From contig NZ_QKQS01000001.1 of assembly GCF_003226555.1 (NCBI RefSeq), positions 124,001 through 188,000 on the forward strand: DNA of 64,000 nt, given 5' to 3'. The position numbers were made by a program, and so were the translations under genes. The stretch is from Rhodopseudomonas palustris. Its GTDB lineage: Bacteria; Pseudomonadota; Alphaproteobacteria; Rhizobiales; Xanthobacteraceae. Of this stretch, positions 53,453-62,820 are shown piece after piece. The notes beneath the pieces were generated by a model. It saw nothing but the letters and a program-made list of their open reading frames with translations. It did not search any database and was not told the DNA's origin. Every line of letters starts with the position of its first letter. Within the stretch, counting starts at the first letter, position 1.

Positions 53453-53790
53453 AATCGGCGCGCGTGCGCCTTGCCGATGCACAGAACGAATCCCTCGATC
53501 CAGACAGCCAATTCGATCTCGCCTACGGCGCAGCGCATCGCCTTGCCCTCGCCGCGCTGCGCGCTCACGGGTATCGTTCAGAGAATCGGATCACAGTGTT
53601 TCAGACCCTCGCCCACACGCTCGGCGCCGAGCGGGCCGAGATCCAGACCTTCCTGAAAGCCCACAACGCGCGAAATCTCGCCGAGTATGAAGGACGGATG
53701 GAGATCGACGGCGAACTTCTGTCGGATCTCATCCGCTGTACCAAAATTTTGCAAGAGCAAGTCGCAAAACTGGACCTGCCCAACGACTGA
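53365..53790 (+). CDS. HEPN-like partner of the MNT protein
   Basis: A 141-aa, mostly helical protein, with the size and position of an MNT-associated HEPN domain. A typical stretch is QFDLAYGAAHRLALAALRAHGYR (in part), followed by HNARNLAEYEG. The canonical HEPN RNase motif (Arg, 4 to 6 residues, His) is not obvious, so catalytic activity is uncertain and this may be a non-RNase version. The start at 53365 is the first Met with family sequence; the longer frame is a shadow of the upstream gene. Confidence 0.78.
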   Translation: MDKAELDNLVRIGNLKAEPASRAEFDGMLKSARVRLADAQNESLDPDSQFDLAYGAAHRLALAALRAHGYRSENRITVFQTLAHTLGAERAEIQTFLKAHNARNLAEYEGRMEIDGELLSDLIRCTKILQEQVAKLDLPND

Positions 53791-53860
53791 GCTGAAACGG
53801 AATGCAGAACTGTCGTCCAAACTCGGGGCGACGTCCGCAATCACTCGTGCCACTTCAGCC

Positions 53861-55054
53861 TCACCCTTCGCCCACCGCCTTGGCCTGCACCAGCGCGTCG
53901 ATCTCGTCGGCGCGGTAGCCGGCCTCGCTCAGCACCTCGCGGGAGTGTTCGCCGAGGCGCGGGGTCGGACGGTGCAGGTTCGGCGGGGCTTCGGAGAAGC
54001 GCGTCGCCGGGCGGGCCTGGCGGATGCTGCCTTCGCTCGGATGATCGATCGCGGCGAACAGGCCGACTGCCTTGAGATGCTCCTGCTCGCCGATCTCGCT
54101 GATCTTGGCGAACGCGGTGTGCGGTACGTCGAGGCGCAGCAGTAATTCCTCCCATTCCGCGGTGGTGCGGGCCGGCGCGATCTCGGCCATCGCCGCGTAG
54201 ATCCGGTCGATGTTTTCCGCACGCGCCACCGGATCGCGCACCTGCAGTTCGTCGATCAGTTCGGAGCGGCCGACCGCTTCGAAGAACGCACACCAATTGT
54301 CGCCGGAATACGGCAGCATGGTCATCCAGCCGTCCTTGGTGCGCACCGGCTTGCGCTCCTTCATCCGCTTGTAGCCCGAAGGGCCGATCGGCGGATCGAA
54401 CGCATAGCCGCCGAGCATCTCGATGCTGTTGAAGCCGGCGATGGTTTCCAGCATCGGCACCTCGACGAGCTGGCCCCTGCCCGAGCGCTCGCGGCTGAAC
54501 AGCGCCGCCGACACCGCGCCGGCGAGCGCCTGGCCGCAGATCTTGTCGCCGACCAGGCTCGGCACGAATTGCGGCTCGTCGTCCGAGCCGATCGACGACG
54601 CCAGCCCCGAAGCGGCCTGGATGATCTCGTCGAACGCCGGCCGCGCCGCCCACGGGCCGTCCTGGCCGAACCCGGTCGCCGCCGCATAGATCAGCCGCGA
54701 ATTAAGCGCCGCGCACGCGTCGTAGCCGAAACCGAGCCGCGCCATCGCGGCGGGGCGGACGTTGGTGAGTAGCACGTCGGCGGTCGGGATCAGCCGCTGC
54801 AGCACCGCCTTGCCGTCGGGATGCTTCAGGTCCAGCGCGAGGCTGCGTTTGTTGCGGTTCACCGCCATGAACTGGCCGCTCATGCCGCGGTTCCGGAACA
54901 GCCCGGTGTAGCGCCACATGTCGCCGTCGAGGGTTTCGATCTTGATGACGTCGGCGCCCCAGTCGCCGAGGATCTGCGCCGCATAGGGGCCGAACAGCAC
55001 ACTGGTGAGATCGAGAATGCGAATGCCGGCGAGCGGCCCGGTAGGTTCGGTCAT
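53861..55054 (-). CDS. CaiB/BaiF family CoA-transferase
   Basis: A 397-aa class III CoA-transferase. GPLAGIRILDLTSVLFGPYA (residues 6-25) begins the fold, NRNKRSLALDLK binds CoA and the Asp in SLVGDKICGQALAG is the probable nucleophile. Start 55054 (MTEPTGPLAG) is preferred to a Met 20 codons upstream. It follows the branched-chain-type binding protein and TRAP genes on the minus strand and may activate the acid they import, using succinyl- or acetyl-CoA as donor. Confidence 0.9.
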   Translation of the reverse strand: MTEPTGPLAGIRILDLTSVLFGPYAAQILGDWGADVIKIETLDGDMWRYTGLFRNRGMSGQFMAVNRNKRSLALDLKHPDGKAVLQRLIPTADVLLTNVRPAAMARLGFGYDACAALNSRLIYAAATGFGQDGPWAARPAFDEIIQAASGLASSIGSDDEPQFVPSLVGDKICGQALAGAVSAALFSRERSGRGQLVEVPMLETIAGFNSIEMLGGYAFDPPIGPSGYKRMKERKPVRTKDGWMTMLPYSGDNWCAFFEAVGRSELIDELQVRDPVARAENIDRIYAAMAEIAPARTTAEWEELLLRLDVPHTAFAKISEIGEQEHLKAVGLFAAIDHPSEGSIRQARPATRFSEAPPNLHRPTPRLGEHSREVLSEAGYRADEIDALVQAKAVGEG

Positions 55055-55160
55055 GGGGGTCACGATGTCGTTGAAGGATGAGGACGCAGCGTCGAACAGC
55101 GCGACGCAATTCAACAGGATGGGAGAGACCCACCCTCTCCCATCCGAGCGCGGCTGGCGC

Positions 55161-56372
55161 CTACTCGCTCAGCACGTCGCCGAACAGCTCCCACGAGGTG
55201 CCGTTGAAGCGCGCCATCTGTAGCTGCCGGATCGGCGTCCGTTGGTCGGGCGACATCTGCAGCTTGATGCCGGGCAGCAGCATCGGCATCTCGACGCCGT
55301 TCAGCGACTCCGCCTGCTTCATCAGGTTGGCCCGGGTGAGATCGTCGCCGGCGCGGCGCAGCACCAGCTCCATCATCTGCGCAAGGGTGTAGCCGGAGAC
55401 GTTGAAGATATCGGCCGGATCGGCGCTCGGATTGTAGGTGTGCATCCAGGCGCGCCATTGCTGCATGCTGGGATCATTGGCCCAGCGCGGATCGCCTGGA
55501 TCCTTCAGATAAGCGCCGGTGACGATGCCGACCGCATTCTCCAGTCCCGCCGGCTTCAGCACCGAGCCGACAGAATTGGACACTGCCGGCAGGATGATCT
55601 GCGGCTTCCAGCCGAGTTCGGCGGCTTTCTTGATCACCTGCGCGGCGAATTTCGGCGTGCATTCGTTGAACAGCACGTCGGCGCCGGCGGCCTTGAACTT
55701 GACGATCTGGGAGTCGACGGTCGGGTCGGTGGTCTCGTACACCGCCTCGGACACGATCTGATTCACATGCGCGCCGAGCCCTTCCTTGAATCCGGCGAGA
55801 TAATCGCGACCGGCCTCTTCGGCCGGCGTGATCACCGCGATCTTGGCGTTCGGCTTGTTGGCGAGAATCCACTTCGCGTAGATCCGCCCCTCGGTCTTGT
55901 AGGTCGGCTGCGATCCGGTGGTCCACGGGAAGTGCTTGGCGTCGTTCCAGCGGGTGGCGCCGCTGAACGGCAGAAGTTGCGGGACCTTCTTGATGTTGAG
56001 ATACTTCTGCACCGCGATATTCGGCCCGGTACCCAGGATCGAGAACATCGCCAGCACCTCGTCGCTTTCGACCAGCCGGCGGACCTGCTCCACCGTCTTT
56101 GACGGCGAGTAGGCATCGTCGAGGCTCAGCAACTCCACCTTGCGGCCGTTGATCCCGCCCTTGTCGTTCAGCATCTTGAAGTAGGCCGCCTCGGCCCGCC
56201 CGATCGTCGAATAGGCCGACGCCGGTCCGGAATACGGCATGGTCTGGCCGAGCTTGATCAGGCTATCGCTGGCGCCGGGGTCATAGCTGCCGGCGGCGTG
56301 CGCTGCGCTGGCGCTGAGCGCTGCGACGAGCGCGACCGCGGCGACGCACGGTGTGTGCCGAAAGAACGTCAT
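55161..56372 (-). CDS. branched-chain amino acid-type ABC substrate-binding protein (orphan)
   Basis: A 403-aa periplasmic binding protein of the LivK/type I fold. Signal peptide to about AHAAGSYD (residue 27), then IKLGQTMPYSGPASAYSTIG, GGINGRKVELLSLDDAYSP and VLAMFSILGTGPN as in aromatic or amino-acid binding relatives. AAGGAGGAAG precedes the start. No LivHMGF permease or ATPase is nearby, so it is an orphan; it may work with a distant ABC core or act as a sensor. It lies between the TRAP operon and a CaiB gene, same strand. Confidence 0.88.
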   Translation of the reverse strand: MTFFRHTPCVAAVALVAALSASAAHAAGSYDPGASDSLIKLGQTMPYSGPASAYSTIGRAEAAYFKMLNDKGGINGRKVELLSLDDAYSPSKTVEQVRRLVESDEVLAMFSILGTGPNIAVQKYLNIKKVPQLLPFSGATRWNDAKHFPWTTGSQPTYKTEGRIYAKWILANKPNAKIAVITPAEEAGRDYLAGFKEGLGAHVNQIVSEAVYETTDPTVDSQIVKFKAAGADVLFNECTPKFAAQVIKKAAELGWKPQIILPAVSNSVGSVLKPAGLENAVGIVTGAYLKDPGDPRWANDPSMQQWRAWMHTYNPSADPADIFNVSGYTLAQMMELVLRRAGDDLTRANLMKQAESLNGVEMPMLLPGIKLQMSPDQRTPIRQLQMARFNGTSWELFGDVLSE

Positions 56373-56644
56373 GTGGGGTCTTCCTCCTTGATCCGGCCGC
56401 ATCGTCTTTGGCGATGCTGTCCGGTCTTCACTCCCTCGCGGCCATTGCAACCGCGTTCGCGCGGCTCCACGTCACAGGCGCTTGCTCTGGCTGAGCGCCA
56501 CCACTCACCGCTTGGCGGAAAACATACATGCTTCGCTCGCGCCGAGACGTGCGATCGCGCACCCATCCGCATGCGAATTTCGCAGGCTCGACCGGCGTGC
56601 CGTCCGTCGCGTCCGTCAGGCGTGTGGCGGCTCAGCTGTCGCGA

Positions 56645-57967
56645 TCAGCCCGGCTTGCCAAAGAACAGGTTCGGGAAATACAGCGCGACGTCCGGGAATG
56701 CGATGATGATCAACACGCCGAGCATCGTCACCAGCACGTAAGGGATCACCGACCAGTAGATGTCGCTCATGGTGACGTCGGGCGGCGCCACCGCCTTCAG
56801 GTAGAACAGATTGAAGCCGAACGGCGGCGTCATGTAGCCGATCTCCATCATGATAATGAAGATCACCCCGAACCAGATCGGGTCCCAGCCATAGGACTGC
56901 ACCACCGGCAGGAACACCGGTAGCGTGATCAGCATGATGCCGACCGGGTCGAGCACCATGCCGAGCAGTAGCAGCACCGCCAGCATGAACGCCAGCGCGC
57001 CCCATTTGCCGCCGGGGATCAGCGACATCATGTGGTTCATCAGTTCGTTGGCGCCGAGCGTCGTATAGGCGGTCGAGAACGCGTGCGCGGCGAACAGAAT
57101 CCACATCACCAGCGCGGTAAGACGCAGCGTCTGCACTGCCGCGTCGTGCAGCACGGCGAACGACAATTTGCGATGCACCGCCGAGGCGATCAGCGCGCCG
57201 AACACGCCGAGCGCGGCGGCTTCGGTCGGCGTCGCGAAGCCACCGAAGATCGCGCCGAGCACCAGAAACACGATGAACAGCGGCAGGAACACCGCGCGCA
57301 GCGAGCGCAGCTTCAGCCCCCAATCGCCGCGCTCCTCGACCGGCAGCGCCGGCGCCATCGCGGGATTCAGCCAGGCGCGCACGAAGATGTAGATCGACAC
57401 CAGCACGAACAGCAGGATGCCCGGGCCGATGCCGGAGGCGAACAGCCGGCCGACCGAGACCTCCGTCAGCAGCGCATACAGCACCATCAGGATCGACGGC
57501 GGGATCAGGATGCCCCAACCGCCGCCGCAATTGATCGCGCCGACCGCGAGGCGCTTGTCGTAGCCGCGCTCCAGCATCCGCGGCAGCGCGATGGTGCCCA
57601 TCGTTACCACCGCCGCGCCGCTGATCCCGCTCATCGCCGCGAAGATTGCGCAGATCGCCACCGTGCCGATCGCCAGCCCGCCGCGCAGCGCGCCGAACCA
57701 GACGTGCATCATCCGGTACAGGTCCTGCGCGACGCCGGATTTCTCCAGCAGCATCGCCATGTAGACGTACATCGGGATCGCGATGAGTGTGAAGCTCATC
57801 ATCGAATCCCAGAACTTGGACGCCACCAGATAGAAGCCGACCGGCCCCATGGTGAAATAGAGGAAGACCACCGAGATGCCGCCGAGCGTGAACACCAGCG
57901 GCGTGCCGATGAACAAGAACACCAGCAGCGAACCGAAGAACAGGAGCGTGAGAACTTCCACTGACAC
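56645..57967 (-). CDS. dctM: TRAP transporter large permease (DctM)
   Basis: A 440-aa DctM-type integral membrane protein with about 12 hydrophobic segments. Family motifs such as GISGAAVVTMGTIALP, INCGGGWGILIPPSI and GGFATPTEAAALGV are present. The start is a GTG at 57967 (reads MSVEVLTLLFFG); a TTG at 57985 overlapping the DctQ stop is an alternative, and ATG is absent at the right place. It couples ion flow to uptake of the DctP ligand. Confidence 0.92.
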   Translation of the reverse strand: MSVEVLTLLFFGSLLVFLFIGTPLVFTLGGISVVFLYFTMGPVGFYLVASKFWDSMMSFTLIAIPMYVYMAMLLEKSGVAQDLYRMMHVWFGALRGGLAIGTVAICAIFAAMSGISGAAVVTMGTIALPRMLERGYDKRLAVGAINCGGGWGILIPPSILMVLYALLTEVSVGRLFASGIGPGILLFVLVSIYIFVRAWLNPAMAPALPVEERGDWGLKLRSLRAVFLPLFIVFLVLGAIFGGFATPTEAAALGVFGALIASAVHRKLSFAVLHDAAVQTLRLTALVMWILFAAHAFSTAYTTLGANELMNHMMSLIPGGKWGALAFMLAVLLLLGMVLDPVGIMLITLPVFLPVVQSYGWDPIWFGVIFIIMMEIGYMTPPFGFNLFYLKAVAPPDVTMSDIYWSVIPYVLVTMLGVLIIIAFPDVALYFPNLFFGKPG

Positions 57968-57981
57968 GATGGCGGGTCCGA

Positions 57982-58593
57982 TCAATGAGAGGGGCCGTCG
58001 GCAGCCTGCTTGCCGAACGTGTCGGGGTCGTTCGAAAGGCCCATCACGGTGCGGACGTCCGAGACGATCCGCACCAGCCCCTGCAACAGCAGCAGCACGC
58101 CGGCGATCGGAATTGCCAGCTTCACCGGCCAGACCGGCGGATTCCAGATGCTGGACGAGGTCTCGAACTTCGCCGCGGATTCCCACGCCATGTCGGCGCC
58201 CTGCCAGATCAGCACCGCCATGAAGATGAAGAACAGAAACGAGGTGGCGAGATCGATTTTGGCCTTCTGCACGGGGCCGAACCGGCCGTAGATGATGTCG
58301 ACGTTGACGTGCGCGCGCTCGGCCAGCAGGTAGCCGCCGGCGATCACCGCATAGACACCGAATACCAGCTGGGCGAGTTCGGCGGTCCAGATCGCGGCGC
58401 TGCCGACGACGTAGCGCATGATCACGTCGGCCATCAGCAGCATGAAGATCGGCGCGATCAGCCATGCGGCGATCATCGCAACCCAATGGTTCAGTCGCGT
58501 AATTGCGCGTGCGAGAGCCAGCATCCGGTACGCCGTTGGTTGGGGAAGGACGCGGCGACGGACGTCGCCGACGTTCAATGCGAAGACAGCCAT
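57982..58593 (-). CDS. dctQ: TRAP transporter small permease (DctQ)
   Basis: A 203-aa DctQ subunit with four predicted helices. The region from LNHWVAMIAAWLIAPIFMLL, through MADVIMRYV, to AQLVFGVYAVIAGGYLLAERAHVNVD matches the family. The first 23 residues are unusual for DctQ, so a start at the inner Met 58524 is possible. It forms the membrane pair with DctM; the genes are separated by about 15 bases. Confidence 0.88.
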   Translation of the reverse strand: MAVFALNVGDVRRRVLPQPTAYRMLALARAITRLNHWVAMIAAWLIAPIFMLLMADVIMRYVVGSAAIWTAELAQLVFGVYAVIAGGYLLAERAHVNVDIIYGRFGPVQKAKIDLATSFLFFIFMAVLIWQGADMAWESAAKFETSSSIWNPPVWPVKLAIPIAGVLLLLQGLVRIVSDVRTVMGLSNDPDTFGKQAADGPSH

Positions 58594-58638
58594 TGCCGCG
58601 GCTTGCTCCGCCCGGCGTCTCCGGGCGGAGCGTGGGCC

Positions 58639-59679
58639 TCAGACGTAGCCGAGATCGGTCATCAGCTTGGTCAGCGCCTGGGTGCCCTTCTGAGCGACGT
58701 CGCCCTTGGCGGCTTCCTTCTTCAGGATCTGATTGGACGCATCGGCGAATTTCTTCAACACGTCGTCCGGGAAGCGCACCACCTCGACGTCCATCTTGGT
58801 CTTGCCGGTGGTCAGCGCCACCGCTTCCTGATTGAGATACTCCACCGAGCGGCGGAAGTAGCGCTCTTCGACCAACGATACGAACTGCAGCTTCAGATCG
58901 GGCGGAAGCTTGTCGAGCGCCGCGATATTGACGATGTAGGCGTCGTTGGCGAAGCCCAGCGCCGGCTTCATGTGGAACTTCGCCACCTCCCAGAACTTCA
59001 TCGACAGCGCACCGATCGCAGCGCCCCAGTGTGCGCCGTCGACGACGCCGGTCGAGATCGCCTGATAGATCTCCGGCCCGGCGATCTGCTGCGGCGAAGC
59101 GCCCGCAGCGGCCAGATATTCGAGCATCGACCCGGCGGAGCGGACCTTGAGCGACCCGAGATCGGCCGCCGACGTCACCTTCTTCTTGAGCACGACTTCG
59201 GTCGGATAGGCCTTCTCGGCCATCATCATCACGCCCTTGGGGCGCAGCTCCTCGTTGACCATCTTCTCGATGCCGAGATTCTTGGTCAGATGCATCATCT
59301 CCCAGGATTCACGCAGCGTGCCCGGCACGCCGTAGAACAGCCCCATCGCCTGCGCTTCGCCGAGAATGTAGGCCGGCGAGATCGTCCCCATCGGCACGAC
59401 GCCGCGCCGCACGACGTTGTAGATCTCACGATCCTTGGCGATCTCGCCAGCGCCGTAGGTTTCCAGCTTGAAACGGCCGCCGGTGCGTTCCTCGAGTTCC
59501 TTCGCCAGCACACCGAGGCTGTCGTTGAACGAGCCGGATGCTTTCGGCCAATGCGCCTGCACTTTCCAGGTCACGGTCTGCTGCGCCTGCGCGCTTCCGA
59601 TCAGTGCCGGCGCCGCGGCGACAGCCACCGACGCCTTGAGCATGGACCGCCGATTCAACTTGTTAGTTGATCCCGACAT
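58639..59679 (-). CDS. dctP: TRAP transporter solute receptor (DctP)
   Basis: A 346-aa periplasmic receptor. The leader LNRRSMLKASVAVAAAPALI, cleaved near AQAQQ (about 33), looks twin-arginine-like. The conserved carboxylate-binding Arg lies in LGSLKVRSAGSMLEYLAAAG. It belongs to the group including mannitol- and chloroaromatic-binding TRAP receptors. It is first of the dctPQM run; the preceding gap must hold the promoter. Confidence 0.92.
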   Translation of the reverse strand: MSGSTNKLNRRSMLKASVAVAAAPALIGSAQAQQTVTWKVQAHWPKASGSFNDSLGVLAKELEERTGGRFKLETYGAGEIAKDREIYNVVRRGVVPMGTISPAYILGEAQAMGLFYGVPGTLRESWEMMHLTKNLGIEKMVNEELRPKGVMMMAEKAYPTEVVLKKKVTSAADLGSLKVRSAGSMLEYLAAAGASPQQIAGPEIYQAISTGVVDGAHWGAAIGALSMKFWEVAKFHMKPALGFANDAYIVNIAALDKLPPDLKLQFVSLVEERYFRRSVEYLNQEAVALTTGKTKMDVEVVRFPDDVLKKFADASNQILKKEAAKGDVAQKGTQALTKLMTDLGYV

Positions 59680-60028
59680 GCGTCGTCCCTCCCTTGGGTT
59701 CGTGGTGTTCTTTTGTTGTGTTTCTTGCGATCAGATCACGGGCTGTATTCAGCCGTCAATCATCGCTGCGGCGCCTACTTTACGCGTGTGCAGTGCGGCA
59801 ACCATTCGGCGCCACTGAAATATCTCGCATCGTGGGATACCGATCAGCCGACCATTCGTGATCCTCAGTAATCACGGCCTTTCGGTCGTCGCGTGATCAG
59901 GAGCAGCGATCTCGCATGCGCTGTGGATCGCGACAATACGTAGCAGCGCGCGATGCGAAGAGGTCCGGGATTGTTCCGCGGAAGCCGTGCGTCAGCGACG
60001 CCGGCGGTACTGTATCGCACAATGACGC
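59680..60028. other. non-coding gap before dctP
   Basis: A 349-base stretch without a convincing gene; a small minus-strand frame overlaps the end of rsmJ in another frame but has no family features. The part near 59700-59760 is AT-richer and probably carries the dctP promoter. The base composition is more mixed than coding DNA. No repeat family member or hairpin with a T run was found. Confidence 0.4.
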
Positions 60029-60664
60029 TCAGGCGCGGGGCGACGATTCCGTGGGACGTTGCGGCCGTCTGAACACGTCGTAGCGCACGGTCTTGCCGGC
60101 GATCTGGTGCGAAGGCTTTCGCGAGGCCTGGGGCGATGCGGCACGCAGCGGCCATTTCAGGACGACGCGGCCGCAGTCGGCGGACAGCGCCGCTGCCAAG
60201 AGATCGCCGACATCCGGATCGGTGCCGACCAGGTCGCGCAGCAGCCGCATCTCCTGCTTGACCAGCGCCGTCTTGGTCCGCGGCGGATGCATGGGGTCGA
60301 TGGTGATGACGTCGGCTTGCATCGTCGGCAGCAGCGCACGTGCGTCGCCGTGCAGCAGCGTCATCCGGCCGATGATGGCGGCGAATTCGTCGCTCTCATT
60401 GCGCGCCGCTTCGAGCGCATCAGAGAGCAGCGCGTGCACCTCCGGCACCCGCTCGATCAGCGTCACCGTCGCCCCCATCGAGGCGAGCAGGAAAGCATCC
60501 CGGCCAAGACCAGCGGTGGCGTCGATCACATGCAGGGAGCGCGTCGGGGAAACGCCGGTGGCCTTGAGGAGCGCATGGCTGCGCCCGGCCTGTGAGCGAA
60601 ACCGATAGCCGACCGCGCCGCCGACGAAATCGACGGCAGGCGCGGTCCGGTCCGTTTCGGCCAT
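60029..60664 (-). CDS. rsmJ: 16S rRNA (guanine1516-N2)-methyltransferase, RsmJ-like
   Basis: A 211-aa SAM-dependent methyltransferase. VIDATAGLGRDAFLLASMGA (from residue 47) binds SAM, and the catalytic motif IDPMHPPRTKTALVKQEMR follows near 122-140, matching RsmJ (DPMYPHR then Lys-rich). It would methylate G1516 of 16S rRNA. It starts 6 bases after the degP stop, same strand, so it is probably co-expressed with the protease, an unexpected partner. A tail rich in Arg/Pro (about 25 residues) is longer than in enterobacteria. Confidence 0.87.
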   Translation of the reverse strand: MAETDRTAPAVDFVGGAVGYRFRSQAGRSHALLKATGVSPTRSLHVIDATAGLGRDAFLLASMGATVTLIERVPEVHALLSDALEAARNESDEFAAIIGRMTLLHGDARALLPTMQADVITIDPMHPPRTKTALVKQEMRLLRDLVGTDPDVGDLLAAALSADCGRVVLKWPLRAASPQASRKPSHQIAGKTVRYDVFRRPQRPTESSPRA

Positions 60665-60670
60665 CGCGCC

Positions 60671-62179
60671 TTATTGCAGACTGAGCGCGACGAAGCGCAG
60701 CTCGCCGGAGGCGTTGGCGACCAGCAGCAGCACCGACTTCTTGCCGTCCTTCTTGAGCTGCTCGACCCGCTTCTTGATGTCGGCGGCACTGCCGACCGAC
60801 TCCTGCGCCACCTCGACGATGACGTCGCCGGCCGACAGCCGCTTCTCGGCGGCGTCGGAGCCGTCGTCGACGCCGGTCACCAGCACGCCCTTGACGCTGT
60901 CCTTGATTTTGTAGCGGCCGCGCAGGTCCTTCGACAGCGCGGCGAGATCGAGGCCGAGCACCTTCTGCGTCACCAGCTTCTCGGTCTCGGGCTGCGACTT
61001 GGCCGACGCCGGCTGCGGTTTGGCATCGTCGGCGAGCCGGCCGAGCGTGACCTGCTTGGTCTCTTCCTTGCCCTTGCGGATCACCACGACGTCGACGGTC
61101 TTGCCGACCGCGGTGTCGGCGACCATCCGCGACAGATCCTTCGGCTCCTTGATGTCCTTGCCGTCAAACTTGATCACGACGTCGCCGGGCTCGATCCCGG
61201 CCGGCTTGGCCGGCCCCTTGTCGTCGACGCCGGCAACCAGCGCACCGCGCGCCGGCTTGATGTTCAGGCTGTCGGCGATTTCGTCGGTGACTTGCTGGAT
61301 GCGGACGCCGAGCCAGCCGCGGCGCAGCTCGCCGAACTGACGGAGCTGATCGACCACCGGCACCACGGTCTTCGACGGCACCGCGAAGCCGATGCCGATC
61401 GAACCGCCCGACGGCGAGATGATCAGCGTGTTGACGCCGACCACTTCGCCGTTGAGGTTGAACAGCGGCCCGCCGGAATTGCCGCGATTGATCGCCGCAT
61501 CGGTCTGAATGTAGCTGTCGTAGGGACCGGAATTGATGTCGCGGTTGCGCGCCGAGACGATGCCGGCCGTCACCGTGCCGCCGAGCGAGAACGGGTTGCC
61601 GATCGCGATCACCCATTCGCCGAGCCGCAACTTGTCGCTGTCGCCGAATTTCACCGCGGTCAGCGTCTTGCCGGCCGGCGGCTTGAACTTCAGCACCGCG
61701 AGGTCGGTCTTCTTGTCGACGCCGACCAGCTCCGCCTTGATCTTGGTGCCGTCGTTGAGGATCACGTTGATCTCGTCGGAATCGGCGATGACGTGATTGT
61801 TGGTGACGACCACGCCGGACGGATCGATGATGAAGCCGGAGCCGAGCGAATTGGTCTTGCGCGGCGCCCCGCCCTTCTCGCCGCGGCGGTTCTTGAAGAA
61901 GTCCTCGAAGAATTCCTCGAACGGCGAGCCCGGCGGCAATTGCGGCATCGCGCCCTTGCCCTCGCCCGAGCCTGAGGCCTTGGCCTCGACGGTCTGGGTG
62001 GTGGAGATGTTGACCACCGCATCGATCACCTTCTCGGCGACGTCGGCGATCCCTTCGGGGCCGCGAGCGGAAGCCGGCGCGGGGCCGGCGAGCACCGCGA
62101 CGCCGAGGCACAGCGCGGCAAGCAGCGGCCTGATCCGCAAGGGCCTGATCCGGGAACTAAGGGCGATCGCAGCGGGCAT
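60671..62179 (-). CDS. degP: periplasmic serine protease Do (DegP/HtrA)
   Basis: A 502-aa protease/chaperone. Signal peptide to about residue 38 (ASARG), then the trypsin-like domain with H129 (TNNHVIAD), D159 (KKTDLAVLK) and S235 (RGNSGGPLF), the LA loop rich in acidic and aromatic residues (FEEFFEDFF, 87-95), and two PDZ domains from about 275 and 410. GGAG precedes the start at 62179. It removes misfolded envelope proteins. A run of neighbours (hflK, hflC, DUF2065) supports a quality-control operon. Confidence 0.95.
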   Translation of the reverse strand: MPAAIALSSRIRPLRIRPLLAALCLGVAVLAGPAPASARGPEGIADVAEKVIDAVVNISTTQTVEAKASGSGEGKGAMPQLPPGSPFEEFFEDFFKNRRGEKGGAPRKTNSLGSGFIIDPSGVVVTNNHVIADSDEINVILNDGTKIKAELVGVDKKTDLAVLKFKPPAGKTLTAVKFGDSDKLRLGEWVIAIGNPFSLGGTVTAGIVSARNRDINSGPYDSYIQTDAAINRGNSGGPLFNLNGEVVGVNTLIISPSGGSIGIGFAVPSKTVVPVVDQLRQFGELRRGWLGVRIQQVTDEIADSLNIKPARGALVAGVDDKGPAKPAGIEPGDVVIKFDGKDIKEPKDLSRMVADTAVGKTVDVVVIRKGKEETKQVTLGRLADDAKPQPASAKSQPETEKLVTQKVLGLDLAALSKDLRGRYKIKDSVKGVLVTGVDDGSDAAEKRLSAGDVIVEVAQESVGSAADIKKRVEQLKKDGKKSVLLLVANASGELRFVALSLQ

Positions 62180-62392
62180 GGTGGAATCATCTCCTGGCGT
62201 GCGCGAATACCGCGCAGTCGCGTGAACACTGCGTCCGGTCCTGTGACCGGCGCAAGCATCGGCGGTGCACGACGCTACCCTATCCGCCGTACCGATTGCG
62301 GCGAAAACCGGCTCAGAACCCAATGTCGTGGTTGAAAACGTCGTGACAGCACCCCGGCACCGTCACCGGCCGCGACGGCCGGCGGCGACGAG

Positions 62393-62593
62393 CTAGTGCC
62401 TGACCACCCAGATCAGCAGCAGGCCGGCGACCGCCGAGCCGATGCCGACTGCGCGCAGCACGTTGTCCGGAGTTTCGAGCGCACTCTTCATCGCCCGCCG
62501 CATCCAGTTCGGGCTGGCGGCAAAGATCAAACCTTCCAGAACAAACAGCAATCCGACGCCGATGAGGAGGTCGGCGAACGCGAAAGACCTCAT
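62393..62593 (-). CDS. DUF2065 family membrane protein
   Basis: A 66-aa protein with two helices: LLIGVGLLFVLEGLIFA and VGIGSAVAGLLLIWVV, joined by the charged SPNWMRRAMKSALETPDN. This is the pattern of DUF2065/YjeT, small proteins usually found beside hflC, as here. Its role is unknown; association with the HflKC complex is inferred from context only. A terminator lies between hflC and it, so it may have its own promoter. Confidence 0.88.
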   Translation of the reverse strand: MRSFAFADLLIGVGLLFVLEGLIFAASPNWMRRAMKSALETPDNVLRAVGIGSAVAGLLLIWVVRH

Positions 62594-62767
62594 GCGACAG
62601 CATCCTCCCCGGCCGGAGCGCGGCCCTCGTTGTCCCGGCGCCGCTCAGCGCGCCGCTGTTGATCGGCTTGTTCTAGAGCAATTCCGCGTCCGATTGAAAT
62701 CCAACTGCGGCTCTAGACGATTGTTTTGTCGCGCCTTCTTGCCAGAGCCTTAACCGGCCAAAGCGCG

Positions 62768-62803
62768 CCAAAAGCAAAACGGGCCGCTGGTGAGCGGCCC
62801 GTT
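62768..62803 (-). terminator. intrinsic terminator after hflC
   Basis: On the minus strand the perfect 10-bp stem ACGGGCCGCT/AGCGGCCCGT (62779-62788 and 62793-62802, loop of 4) is followed by TTTTGCTTTTGG. It starts 18 bases after the hflC stop. Confidence 0.82.
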
Positions 62804-62820
62804 GCAGTGTCGTGGATGCC

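Noticed and set aside
59865-60155. 96-aa minus-strand frame overlapping the end of rsmJ
   Set aside because: Out of frame with rsmJ, no motif, no ribosome site.
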